DNA of 64,000 bases from positions 5,552,001-5,616,000 of the forward strand of contig NZ_FNSI01000001.1 in NCBI RefSeq assembly GCF_900104955.1, given 5' to 3'. Both the position numbers and the translations under genes were made by a program. Below the pieces are notes generated by a model, which was not told the DNA's origin, did not search any database, and worked only from the letters and a program-made list of their open reading frames with translations. Source of the DNA: Beijerinckia sp. 28-YEA-48 (GTDB lineage: Bacteria; Pseudomonadota; Alphaproteobacteria; Rhizobiales; Beijerinckiaceae). Shown here piece by piece: positions 35,528 through 43,734 of the stretch. Position 1 is the stretch's first letter, and every line of letters begins with the position of its first letter.

Positions 35528-35749
35528 ATGAGATTGTTGGCAATAACTCTGATTGCAGCCGTGTCGGCGATCGCCATTGCACAGTCGGCTTCGGCGCAGC
35601 AGCGTCCGACAAGGGACGCGGCCATTTCACAGTGCGTTGCGATGGCTCAGAAAGCCGTTCCTACTATCGTTGATGCTGCTGATCCCAATACAAACGCACG
35701 CCTGAACATCTATAAGTCGTGCATGAGGAGGATCGGCTATCGGGCTTAG
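35528..35749 (+). CDS. Small secreted two-cysteine protein
   Basis: This 73-residue product starts at an ATG preceded by GGGAG. The signal peptide is MRLLAITLIAAVSAIAIAQS, with cleavage near ASA. The mature part of about 50 residues has SQCVAMAQKAV and IYKSCMRRIGYRA, two Cys that could form a disulfide. I associate this type with short secreted proteins of Rhizobiales but know no function. It lies 105 bases upstream of a DUF1254 gene on the same strand and may share its transcript. Confidence 0.7.
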   Translation: MRLLAITLIAAVSAIAIAQSASAQQRPTRDAAISQCVAMAQKAVPTIVDAADPNTNARLNIYKSCMRRIGYRA

Positions 35750-35854
35750 AACTCCCGTCTTCTGCGCGAAAGCCTGACTTCAATGAGGTCATCTGCGATG
35801 AGCCGGGCGGGAAACCGACTCGGCTCATCGTTTCCAGGTTTGCGAGGAAGAAGC

Positions 35855-37204
35855 ATGATGCGGTTTTCCCTCCCTCTCGTCTTTGCGCTTCTTATCGGTG
35901 GCTCTGCCGCGCAGGCTGAAGTTTCGACTGATGAGGCGAAAGCCATCGCGTCCGAGGCTTATATCTACGCCTATGCGCCGATCGCCAGTTACAACACCTG
36001 GTACAAGCAAGCGATGAATAAGGGCGGCCCCGAATTTATCGGCGGCTTCAATGTTTTTCGCCATTACGCGCAGACGTTCACGCCCGACAATAAAGACATC
36101 GTGACGCCCAATAACGATACGCCCTATAGCTGGGCGACGCTCGATCTGAGAGCCGAGCCCATGGTGCTGAGCGTGCCGGCGGTCTCCAAAGATCGCTACT
36201 ATGTCATGCAGCTGATCGATCTCTTTACCTTCAATTTTGCCTATGTGGGCGTGCGTGCGACGGGGCGGCAGGCCGGCCATTATCTCATCGCTGGGCCACA
36301 TTGGAATGGCAAGAAGCCTCAAGGCATCCGCCAGGTTTTCAAATCCGAAAGCGATATTGTTGAAGTTCTGGGGCGAACACAGTTGAACGGTCCCGAGGAT
36401 GTCGACGCGGTCAAGGCGATCCAGGCCCAATACAGGCTGGAGCCGCTCAGCGTCTTTCTGAGGCGGCCGCCGCCACCGGCCGCGAAGCCGTTCGATGCGC
36501 CTGCGCCGGACGTGGCCAAAGAGCAAACGCATGATTTCATCGGCTATCTCAATTTTCTGCTTCAGTTCGCGCAACCGCCGCACCTCAGCGAGCGCGGCTT
36601 GATGCAACGCTTCGCCGAGATCGGTATCGCGCCCGGAAAGCCGTGGGATGCAACCAAGGTGGATCCGAAACAGCTTGCCGCGATTGATGCGGGTATCGCG
36701 GATGCGAAGATCAAGTTCAAAGAGCAGAGCGACAAGACGCTCAGCTCGAACGGCCTGTTTGGTTCGCGCAGCTTCCTGAAGAACGACTATATGAAGCGGG
36801 CCATTGCCGCCGAAAAAGGCCTCTATGGCAATTCGCTCGAAGAGGCTTGGTATGGCGGCTATGTCGGTGACGGTAGCAAGTCGCTGATGCTGCATTTTCC
36901 AGCTGGCCAATTGCCGCCGGCCCGGTTTTTCTGGTCGACGACGCTTTACACGCTTCCTGACCGCTTGCTCTTTGCCAACGATCTCAAACGCTATTCGATC
37001 GGCGATCGCACCAAGGGGCTCGTCCGCGATAAGGACGGTTCGCTGACGATCTATATCGGTCAAACGTCGCCGGGCGCCGGCAAGGAAGCCAATTGGCTGC
37101 CTGCGCCTCAGGGTCCTTACACCATTGTTGCGCGCATCTATGGGCCGAACCAGGCCGCGATGACCGGCAAATGGAAGCTGCCGCCCCTGGAGCCGGCCAG
37201 ATGA
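35855..37204 (+). CDS. Exported DUF1254/DUF1214 protein (copy 3)
   Basis: The ATG pair at 35855 follows GAGGAAGAAGC and gives 449 residues. A signal peptide ends GGSAAQA. DUF1254 features are AYIYAYAPIASYNTWYKQA and TPNNDTPYSWATLDLRAEP; DUF1214 features are FFWSTTLYTLPDRLLF and SPGAGKEANWLPAPQGPY. The fold is thought to be two beta-domains in the periplasm, with no established activity. The next gene, 26 bases on, is a paralogue of similar length. Confidence 0.92.
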   Translation: MMRFSLPLVFALLIGGSAAQAEVSTDEAKAIASEAYIYAYAPIASYNTWYKQAMNKGGPEFIGGFNVFRHYAQTFTPDNKDIVTPNNDTPYSWATLDLRAEPMVLSVPAVSKDRYYVMQLIDLFTFNFAYVGVRATGRQAGHYLIAGPHWNGKKPQGIRQVFKSESDIVEVLGRTQLNGPEDVDAVKAIQAQYRLEPLSVFLRRPPPPAAKPFDAPAPDVAKEQTHDFIGYLNFLLQFAQPPHLSERGLMQRFAEIGIAPGKPWDATKVDPKQLAAIDAGIADAKIKFKEQSDKTLSSNGLFGSRSFLKNDYMKRAIAAEKGLYGNSLEEAWYGGYVGDGSKSLMLHFPAGQLPPARFFWSTTLYTLPDRLLFANDLKRYSIGDRTKGLVRDKDGSLTIYIGQTSPGAGKEANWLPAPQGPYTIVARIYGPNQAAMTGKWKLPPLEPAR

Positions 37205-37230
37205 CGGCCGCCAAAATAGGAGAGCATGAA

Positions 37231-38670
37231 ATGTTTGCAGGAGAGAACAAGTTTGTCGGTGTTCTGCTGTCTGCAACGCTGCTGTTCATGCCGATCGCTT
37301 TGGGGGCCGTTCACGCTGAAAGTGCTCGTCCGGTGCAAACCGCGACAGCGGTGTCGCCCACGGAGGCGCGCCAGATCGCGCGCGACGCCTATATATACGG
37401 CGTGCCGATGGTCAGCATGTACGGCACGATGTACGAGTTCTCGGTCGACAAGGCCAATCCTCAATACAAAGGGCCTTTTAATTCGATCTTGAACATAGCC
37501 CGCGTCTTCACGCCTGAAGATACGGCATTCGTGACGCCAAATTCCGATACGCCTTATTCCTTCATCGGTCTGGATCTCCGTGCGGAGCCGGTGGTTATCA
37601 CGCTGCCGCCGATTGAGAAGAACCGTTACTTCGTTTTCCAGATGATGGATCTCTATACGTTCAACTTCGATTATCTCGGCAGCCGTACCACAGGCAATGC
37701 CGGAGGCCATTATCTGGTCGCGGGTCCAGGCTGGAAGGGGGCGACGCCCAAGGGCATCAAGAAAGTACTTCATGCGGAAACCGCATTCGTAAACGTCGTT
37801 GGCCGCACCCAGATGTTCAATCCGGCCGACCTCGAGAATGTGAGGAAGATCCAGCAAGGCTATAAGGTTCAGCCGCTTTCAGCCTTTCTCGGCTCTAGCC
37901 CGCCGCCCGCCGCTCCGCCCATCGATTGGGTGAAGCCCATTGCTCCGGCGGCGCAGCGCAGCTCCCTCGAATTCTTCAACGTTCTAGCCTTCGGGCTCCA
38001 GTTCGCATTGCCGGCTCATCCCAGTGAAGTCGCGTTGCGCGAGCGTTTTGCGCGGATAGGGATCGTGCCTGGCAAGCGGTTCGATGTTGCGGCGCTGTCG
38101 CCGGAGATGAAGGCGGCGTTGGAAGCCGGGATGGCCGACGGACAGAAGGCCATGGACGAGCGCCGGGCGGCGCTTGGAGGCAAGAGCGAAGATCTGTTTG
38201 GCACCCGTGCTTTTCTCAAGAATGACTATGTGCGCCGCGCCGTGGGAACGCAGGTCGGCATCGGCGCCAATTCGAAGGAAGAGGCGCTCTACCCGATCTA
38301 TGAAAAGGATACCGAAGGGCAGGCGCTCGACGGAACGACCAACCGCTATACGCTGCGATTCAAGGGAAACAGCTTTCCACCGGTCAATGCCTTCTGGTCT
38401 CTCACCATGTATGATCGTCCCGGCCAGTTGCTGGTGAAAAATCCCATCAATCGCTACCTGATCAATTCGCCCATGCTCTCCGATCTCAAGAAAGATCCGG
38501 ATGGAGGCCTGACGATCTACATACAGAACGCCTCCCCTGGTGCGGACAAGGAGGCCAATTGGCTGCCCGCGCCGAAAGGGCCGTTCATGATGGCGATGCG
38601 CTACTACTGGCCAAAGCCAATGCTGCTCCAAGGCAAATGGAAATCGCCGACCGTTGAGCGTGTGAAATAG
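37231..38670 (+). CDS. Exported DUF1254/DUF1214 protein (copy 4)
   Basis: Start 37231 is preferred, with AGGAG about 9 bases before it. An in-frame ATG at 37201 overlaps the stop of copy 3. The product is 479 residues with a signal peptide ending GAVHA. It parallels copy 3 throughout: IARDAYIYGVPMVSMYGTMY, TPNSDTPYSFIGLDLRAEP, FWSLTMYDRPGQLLV, SPGADKEANWLPAPKGPF. The two are tandem paralogues that have diverged considerably. It is 11 bases before the DUF3302 gene, so the four genes to 39865 look like one operon. Confidence 0.92.
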   Translation: MFAGENKFVGVLLSATLLFMPIALGAVHAESARPVQTATAVSPTEARQIARDAYIYGVPMVSMYGTMYEFSVDKANPQYKGPFNSILNIARVFTPEDTAFVTPNSDTPYSFIGLDLRAEPVVITLPPIEKNRYFVFQMMDLYTFNFDYLGSRTTGNAGGHYLVAGPGWKGATPKGIKKVLHAETAFVNVVGRTQMFNPADLENVRKIQQGYKVQPLSAFLGSSPPPAAPPIDWVKPIAPAAQRSSLEFFNVLAFGLQFALPAHPSEVALRERFARIGIVPGKRFDVAALSPEMKAALEAGMADGQKAMDERRAALGGKSEDLFGTRAFLKNDYVRRAVGTQVGIGANSKEEALYPIYEKDTEGQALDGTTNRYTLRFKGNSFPPVNAFWSLTMYDRPGQLLVKNPINRYLINSPMLSDLKKDPDGGLTIYIQNASPGADKEANWLPAPKGPFMMAMRYYWPKPMLLQGKWKSPTVERVK

Positions 38671-38681
38671 GAGGGACTGCG

Positions 38682-38927
38682 ATGTCCGGTCTCGATATCT
38701 TCGCCTGGATCGTCCTCTGCGTTCTTGTCATCAGCACAGTCGGCGTCATCTGCATCATGGGGTGGCTTCCGGGGCATATCGCGCAGGAGCGTGGTCATCC
38801 ATGGGCGCAAGCGGTTGCCGTGGCCGGGTGGATCACTTTGTTCTTCGGCTTCGTGCTTTGGCCGGTGGTCTTTATCTGGGCCTATGTCGATGTGCCGGCC
38901 GCGGCGCAGCGGGAGAAGGGCGCATGA
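38682..38927 (+). CDS. DUF3302 small inner-membrane protein (YiaW-like)
   Basis: This 81-residue protein has two hydrophobic helices (FAWIVLCVLVISTVGVICIM and WITLFFGFVLWPVVFIW) separated by a short loop with GWLPGHIAQERGHPWA. This matches DUF3302, the family of E. coli YiaW, usually encoded with a YiaV-type HlyD protein. The stop overlaps the next ATG by 4 bases (ATGA). Together they probably form an inner-membrane assembly whose exported or moved substrate is unknown. Confidence 0.88.
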   Translation: MSGLDIFAWIVLCVLVISTVGVICIMGWLPGHIAQERGHPWAQAVAVAGWITLFFGFVLWPVVFIWAYVDVPAAAQREKGA

Positions 38928-39865
38928 TCGTCGTTCTGCTCAATGTCTATCTGCTTCTCCTTTTTCTTCTGGTGAAGCTGCGCGTCGTGCGTTTCAACCT
39001 GTTCTGGAAAGTCTCGCCGTTCCTGGTGCTGTTTTTGCTGCTGGTCGGCCTTTTCATTCCCATGGGATGGGGAGCGCCTGAAGGTTCTGTTGTCGTTGGG
39101 CGTCATTCGGTCTCGATCGTGCCTGACGTCGCGGGCGAGGTGATCGACGTTCCAGTTCAGCCCAATGTTCCGATCAAGGCCGGTGACGTTCTTTTCAAAA
39201 TCGATCCGACGCCCTTCGAGGCGCAGTTTCGCGCGGTTGGTGCGCAGTTGAAACTGGCTGAGTTGCGCCTCGCCCAGATGACGGAGTTGGCCCGCAAGCA
39301 GGCCACGCCGGAGTTCAACGTGGAACAGCGCCAGGCGGAAGTGGATCAGCTGAAAGCGCAGCAAGAGAGCGCCCAATGGAATCTCGATAAAACGATCGTG
39401 CGGGCGCCGGCCGATGGATTCGTCACCAATGTGGCCTTGAGAAGAGGGGCGAGAGTTTCTAATCTGTCGCTATCTCCCGCCATGGCGTTCATCGATACAG
39501 CAACGACAATCCTGGTTGTCGAGATTCCTCAAAACGACGCACGTTACGTGGCCGAGGGCCAACGCGTCGAATTGACCTTCAAATATCTCCCTGGCCAGAT
39601 CTTGACTGGAAAAGTCGAGGCGGTGCTTCAGGCGATTTCAACCGGGCAGGAAGCCGCATCCGGTATGGCTGTAACGCCCCAGCAGATCCAGGCTGCGCCG
39701 TTCGTCGTGCGGGTGGCTCTTGACGATGCTGCGCTCGCCGCGACCCTGCCGGCTGGAAGCGCCGGTAAGGCGGCCATATTTACCGATCGCGTGAACGCCA
39801 GCCATGTGATCCGTCAAGTGCTGCTGCGGCAGGAGGCGATTATGAATTACGTCCTGCCGTTCTAG
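38924..39865 (+). CDS. HlyD-family membrane-fusion-type protein (YiaV-like)
   Basis: This 313-residue protein has two N-terminal membrane segments (VVLLNVYLLLLFLLVKL and FLVLFLLLVGLFIPMGW). A biotinyl-lipoyl-like half follows (VSIVPDVAGEVIDVPVQPNV), then an alpha-hairpin (LAELRLAQMTELARKQA) and the second lipoyl half (KTIVRAPADGFVTNV). That is the periplasmic adaptor architecture. With the adjacent DUF3302 protein it matches the YiaV/YiaW pair. No ABC or MFS partner lies in this operon, so the pump it would serve is missing or elsewhere. The 3' end overlaps the convergent kinase gene by 4 bases. Confidence 0.9.
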   Translation: MIVVLLNVYLLLLFLLVKLRVVRFNLFWKVSPFLVLFLLLVGLFIPMGWGAPEGSVVVGRHSVSIVPDVAGEVIDVPVQPNVPIKAGDVLFKIDPTPFEAQFRAVGAQLKLAELRLAQMTELARKQATPEFNVEQRQAEVDQLKAQQESAQWNLDKTIVRAPADGFVTNVALRRGARVSNLSLSPAMAFIDTATTILVVEIPQNDARYVAEGQRVELTFKYLPGQILTGKVEAVLQAISTGQEAASGMAVTPQQIQAAPFVVRVALDDAALAATLPAGSAGKAAIFTDRVNASHVIRQVLLRQEAIMNYVLPF

Positions 39866-41130
39866 TCTTCCCGCTCCAGTCTTGCCATTTTATCGCGCCG
39901 CGTCATGGCGCCCTCGAAGCGAACCCCATCCGTCTGCGCCAAATCCGTTTTGTCGGGAAAGGGTATTGCAGCAAGAACGAGCGTGCCGTGATCCGTGAAC
40001 TGAACGGTCAGGGTTCCACCCAATGTTCGGATTCTGCCTCTCATCCCGCCAATGCCAACACCTTCTCGGACCTCTTGCTTCAATTTTGAGAGAGATCTGC
40101 CTCGTAGCCCATCATCGAGAACAACGAGTTGAATCGTTTCATTTTCCAGAAGCAGGTTCACCGTGGCCGTCTTGGCTTGCGCATGCCGGTGCACATTCGC
40201 CAGAGATTCCTGCAGAACGCGAAACAGCGCGGTTTCGATCATGAGCGGCAGTCTACCATCCCTCAAAGGTTCGGCGATTGTCACCGATGTGCTGAGACCG
40301 GTGCGGACCGAGAACCCATCCAGGAACCAGGGAATGGCGAGCGACAGGCCCGCTTCCTCGAGAAGCGGTGGGTGAAGCAGGTAGGAAACAGTGCGCAGTT
40401 CTTCTTGTGTTTGAGAGATGTATTCGAGCGCTTTGGTCAAAGCTTCTCTGGCCGCGCGCTTCATGGGCATTATTTTGGACGCCCGTGCGATCTCCATGCT
40501 CGCACCCCAAAGTGTTTGGGCCGCCGAGTCGTGCAGATCGCGGGCGATCTGTCGCCGCTCCTGGTCTTGCCGCTCCAACAGTTGGCCGGTGACCGTTTTG
40601 AGGTTGGTGAGAGTCTGCTGCTGTCGTGTGATATTGCGCAGGCTACCTACCGTTGCCTTTGCGGTTTCGCCTTTGACGGACAGCGGAGAGATCTGGATCT
40701 CACAGTGGGTCAATCCAGATTGAAATCCAAATTGCCGCTCGGCCCGCAAGGTAACGTTCTGTTCAAGGCAGCGATCGTGCATGTTTTGAAGAAACAGAGC
40801 ATCGGCAGGCTGCAGCAAGTCAGACAGCGTTTTCCCTAGGATTTGGCTACGGGTAATTCCGATGATGAGGTCGCAATTTGTACTGACGGACTGGAACCTG
40901 CATCGCCCATCGGAGTCCTGTTGCAGGAGGAAGAGCGTAACTGGGGATTGTTCAAATGCTGTTCGATAGTGATCTTCGGTCGGTTCGCCGGCGATGAAGG
41001 GGGATAGCGAAATCGGCGGGCGATCTCTGCCTTTCGCCTCCAGGCCGAGGTGCACTGTTGCGGCTTGGGCGCTATCTGGGGCTAAGCGCAATCGCTCTTG
41101 CGCGTTTCGCCTAAGTTCGTGCAATCTCAC
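39862..41130 (-). CDS. PAS-containing sensor histidine kinase, HisKA_3 type
   Basis: This 422-residue protein starts at a GTG behind GGGGAGG. A PAS-like domain (about 55-170; HYRTAFEQSPVTLFLLQ) precedes a HisKA_3 domain with phospho-acceptor His200 in RRQIARDLHDSAAQ. The ATPase domain has the N-box ESLANVHRHA and GVGIGGMRGRI. No membrane helix is evident, so it appears soluble. This subclass pairs with NarL/FixJ regulators; the one at 34271-34960 is 5 kb away on the same strand, with the DUF1254/DUF3302/HlyD operon between them. Confidence 0.92.
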   Translation of the reverse strand: MRLHELRRNAQERLRLAPDSAQAATVHLGLEAKGRDRPPISLSPFIAGEPTEDHYRTAFEQSPVTLFLLQQDSDGRCRFQSVSTNCDLIIGITRSQILGKTLSDLLQPADALFLQNMHDRCLEQNVTLRAERQFGFQSGLTHCEIQISPLSVKGETAKATVGSLRNITRQQQTLTNLKTVTGQLLERQDQERRQIARDLHDSAAQTLWGASMEIARASKIMPMKRAAREALTKALEYISQTQEELRTVSYLLHPPLLEEAGLSLAIPWFLDGFSVRTGLSTSVTIAEPLRDGRLPLMIETALFRVLQESLANVHRHAQAKTATVNLLLENETIQLVVLDDGLRGRSLSKLKQEVREGVGIGGMRGRIRTLGGTLTVQFTDHGTLVLAAIPFPDKTDLAQTDGVRFEGAMTRRDKMARLERED

Positions 41131-41398
41131 AGCAACCTCCCCAGGATCCGCCGGAATCCCATAGTGAAGGGAAATCTCGCGGGGAGATATGCAATTTGTG
41201 CCAGTGTCTTTTTTACTTGATCACGACAAGAATAGTGCTCTGTTTTAAATCAATTTATCTTGAAAGAGCGGGCGGATATTTACGGCGGTTTGTGTGTTAA
41301 TCTATGGGTAAGGAAGAATACGCAGTTTAAAAAGCCAGTGGGCAAGGATCGTCGTTCATTTTTGCAGAAGACCACTGAAAATCGAAGGGGCAAGTCCA

Positions 41399-42436
41399 AT
41401 GGGCAGCAGTACTTCCCCGATTACGGTTTTGAGAGGCTCCATAAGTGGAGTTGAGGATCTGCGCGAAGCGGTCAAAGGCGGTCTGCTCTCGGTCACGCAA
41501 TTGCAACCGGGATCACTGCGCGGCGAGCTTATTCATGCAAGTACGGAAGGGCTGAGGATCAGCGTTGGCCAGTTCAGCCGCGGGATTCGCGTGCGGGGCT
41601 ATTTGAATCAAAACGCGATCACGCTGGGCATGCTGCTGGGGGCGCAGGCGGATGTCTGGCAGTGGGGCAAGGAAACCCGGATTGGCGATGTCGTGACCTT
41701 TCAAGATGGCGGGGAAGAAGATGGCTGCTTTCTCGGCCCATCCGCCTATATGACAATCACGCTTTCGACAGACCGGCTGCTGCGATCGGTCGATCACGAT
41801 AAAGACTTTGATCGTCCTTCGCTCTGGTCAACAGCAGGCATACATAGGACCTCGGACGCCGTGAGAGCCCTTGTCCGTAGGCGAATTGAAACGTGCCGGC
41901 TTGTTCTCGATCACTATGGCGCTGAACTATCGAGCAGCGCGGGGAGTTTACTCGAGGCCGACCTGCTGAACTCGTATCTGACCTCGATGGGCGAGATGGC
42001 CCCCTACGATGAAGTCTGTATTGAAGATCGAGCTATGGAAATTGTGCGCGCCGCCGAAGATTATCTGGTTTCCATGGATCCCTCACCGGTCGATATTTAT
42101 CAGCTTTGCCATGCGCTGCAGATCAGTCGCCGAACATTGCACCGTGCATTCAAATCGATCATGGGAATGGGGCCCATCACCTACCTGAGGCTGCATCGGC
42201 TTGCCCTGGTGCGCTGTCGCTTGATCGATCAGCATTCGAGCGCGACAACCGTAACGCATATTGCTTTGGATCACGGCTTCTGGGAGCTCGGCCGGTTCTC
42301 ACAAGTGTATCGCAGGCTATTTGGCGAACTTCCCTCCGAAACTCTTGAGAGGGTGCCCAATGGGAACGTCACCGTATGGAAGCCGGTTCGATCCGGACGG
42401 GTTGTCGGCTCTGCTCCAATTTCCGGGTATTCGTAA
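41399..42436 (+). CDS. AraC-family transcriptional regulator
   Basis: This 345-residue protein has AAGGGGC before the ATG. The C-terminal AraC domain (about 230-335) has two helix-turn-helix units: YQLCHALQISRRTLHRAFKS and VTHIALDHGFWELGRFSQVY. The N-terminal 200 residues resemble the sensor part of AraC proteins that sense small organic molecules, but no ligand can be named. It is divergent from the sensor kinase (268 bases apart). The downstream outer-membrane transporter-like gene, 228 bases away, is a possible target. Confidence 0.9.
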   Translation: MGSSTSPITVLRGSISGVEDLREAVKGGLLSVTQLQPGSLRGELIHASTEGLRISVGQFSRGIRVRGYLNQNAITLGMLLGAQADVWQWGKETRIGDVVTFQDGGEEDGCFLGPSAYMTITLSTDRLLRSVDHDKDFDRPSLWSTAGIHRTSDAVRALVRRRIETCRLVLDHYGAELSSSAGSLLEADLLNSYLTSMGEMAPYDEVCIEDRAMEIVRAAEDYLVSMDPSPVDIYQLCHALQISRRTLHRAFKSIMGMGPITYLRLHRLALVRCRLIDQHSSATTVTHIALDHGFWELGRFSQVYRRLFGELPSETLERVPNGNVTVWKPVRSGRVVGSAPISGYS

Positions 42437-42664
42437 CGTTATCAGCAGCGCCTCTCGTGGGTGGCCCGTCACCGTCGCCGCCTGTCCCCAGCGCGCGCGC
42501 TCCCAGGGGGCGCCTCTCAGGGCTTTTGTTCCTGTGGACCAGGGATTTCCCGCATACCCTTCTCCGGTCGTATTGAGTTAATTTAGACATCCGCGAAATG
42601 GCAGCGAAGCTTCTTGCTTCAAGAATGTCTTCGCCCGCGGCGGACGGAACGCGTCGGAGGGGGC

Positions 42665-43690
42665 ATGAAGTCACAAGCTCGGGGACGGTTTGTCCCGCGG
42701 ATAAGCAATGGTCTGGCTTGTGCTGTCGCGATGGTTTGCGTCGGAATCGCCGATCATTCCGCCCAAGCCACCGAAGGCGGGGCCAGTCTATTCCTGCCGG
42801 GCCTGCACGGCCCCATGGCCGGTTTCGTACCGCCGCCGGGCTTTTATTTCGAAACCGACTTCTTTGCCTATTCGGGCCGGCTTTCGGCAACCAAGCAAAC
42901 GCAAGTCGGCGGGGCCGTGCTCGCCAATGTGCAGGTGGACGTCCGGGCCGCCTTCCTCACGCCCACCTGGGTGACGCCTTACAAGATCTTCGGCGGTGAT
43001 CTCGGCTTTGCGATTTCTCTGCCTGTCGGCGTTCCGCGCGTGAGCGCCGGCGCTCTCATTGCCGCGCCGAGGTTCGGCCGTTTGTTCAACCTCGGTCTCA
43101 GCGATGCGACGTTCAACATTGGCGATCCCATCGTCACCAGTTTCATCGGTTGGCATGCGGGCAACTTTCATTGGCAAGTCGGCAGCTCGGTCAGCATTCC
43201 CGCTGGCGCCTATCAGCCAGGCCAGCTCTCCAATCTCGCGTTCAATCGTTGGGTCGGCGACTTTTACGCCGCCGCGACCTGGCTCGACCCGACGATCGGT
43301 CTGGATATCTCCGGGGCCATGGGCTTCGAGATCAACGGCATGAACAAGGCCACTCAATATCGCAGCGGCAACGCGGTGCATTTCGATCTCTCGGCGACAC
43401 AGCACCTGAGCAAGGAATTCGCGCTTGGCGTGCTCTTTTCCCACTATCAGCAGGTTTCGGGCGATAGCGGCTCCGGCGCCTCTCTTGGCCCCTATAAGGG
43501 GAGAGTCACCGCGGTTGGCGGATCGGCGGCCTTTTCATTCGAGGTTGGAAAAACGCCCGTGACCGCGACCTTGAAGGTTTTGCGGGAAGTCAGCGTCGAT
43601 AACCGTACGCGGGGCACCATTGGCTTGTTGAGCATTGCCTTTCCCCTTCCAAAAGCAACTCCCGCCATCGCCGTGGCGCAAACGCCATAG
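42665..43690 (+). CDS. Outer-membrane transporter-like protein (phenol MetA-pathway family)
   Basis: The ATG at 42665 follows GGAGGGGGC and gives 341 residues. A signal peptide (LACAVAMVCVGIADHSAQA) precedes a protein of alternating beta-strand character, with GFYFETDFFAYSGRL, FRLFNLGLSD-like strands and NRWVGDFYAAATWLDP. This is the pattern of the COG4313 family linked to aromatic and alkane uptake. It is likely an outer-membrane channel for hydrophobic compounds. Assignment to this family is from overall pattern, not a single motif. It follows the AraC regulator on the same strand. Confidence 0.75.
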   Translation: MKSQARGRFVPRISNGLACAVAMVCVGIADHSAQATEGGASLFLPGLHGPMAGFVPPPGFYFETDFFAYSGRLSATKQTQVGGAVLANVQVDVRAAFLTPTWVTPYKIFGGDLGFAISLPVGVPRVSAGALIAAPRFGRLFNLGLSDATFNIGDPIVTSFIGWHAGNFHWQVGSSVSIPAGAYQPGQLSNLAFNRWVGDFYAAATWLDPTIGLDISGAMGFEINGMNKATQYRSGNAVHFDLSATQHLSKEFALGVLFSHYQQVSGDSGSGASLGPYKGRVTAVGGSAAFSFEVGKTPVTATLKVLREVSVDNRTRGTIGLLSIAFPLPKATPAIAVAQTP

Positions 43691-43734
43691 CGAAGAGCGG
43701 GAGCGGTGGGCGGGGCAGGATAACGGCGGCGATT

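Noticed and set aside
35825..37276. 483-codon minus-strand open frame
   Set aside because: It is the antisense shadow of the DUF1254 gene with signal peptide and family motifs.
37226..37492. Out-of-frame 88-codon open frame starting near the DUF1254 copy 4 start
   Set aside because: It sits 5 bases from the true start, overlaps a well-supported gene, and has Arg/Ser-rich shadow composition.
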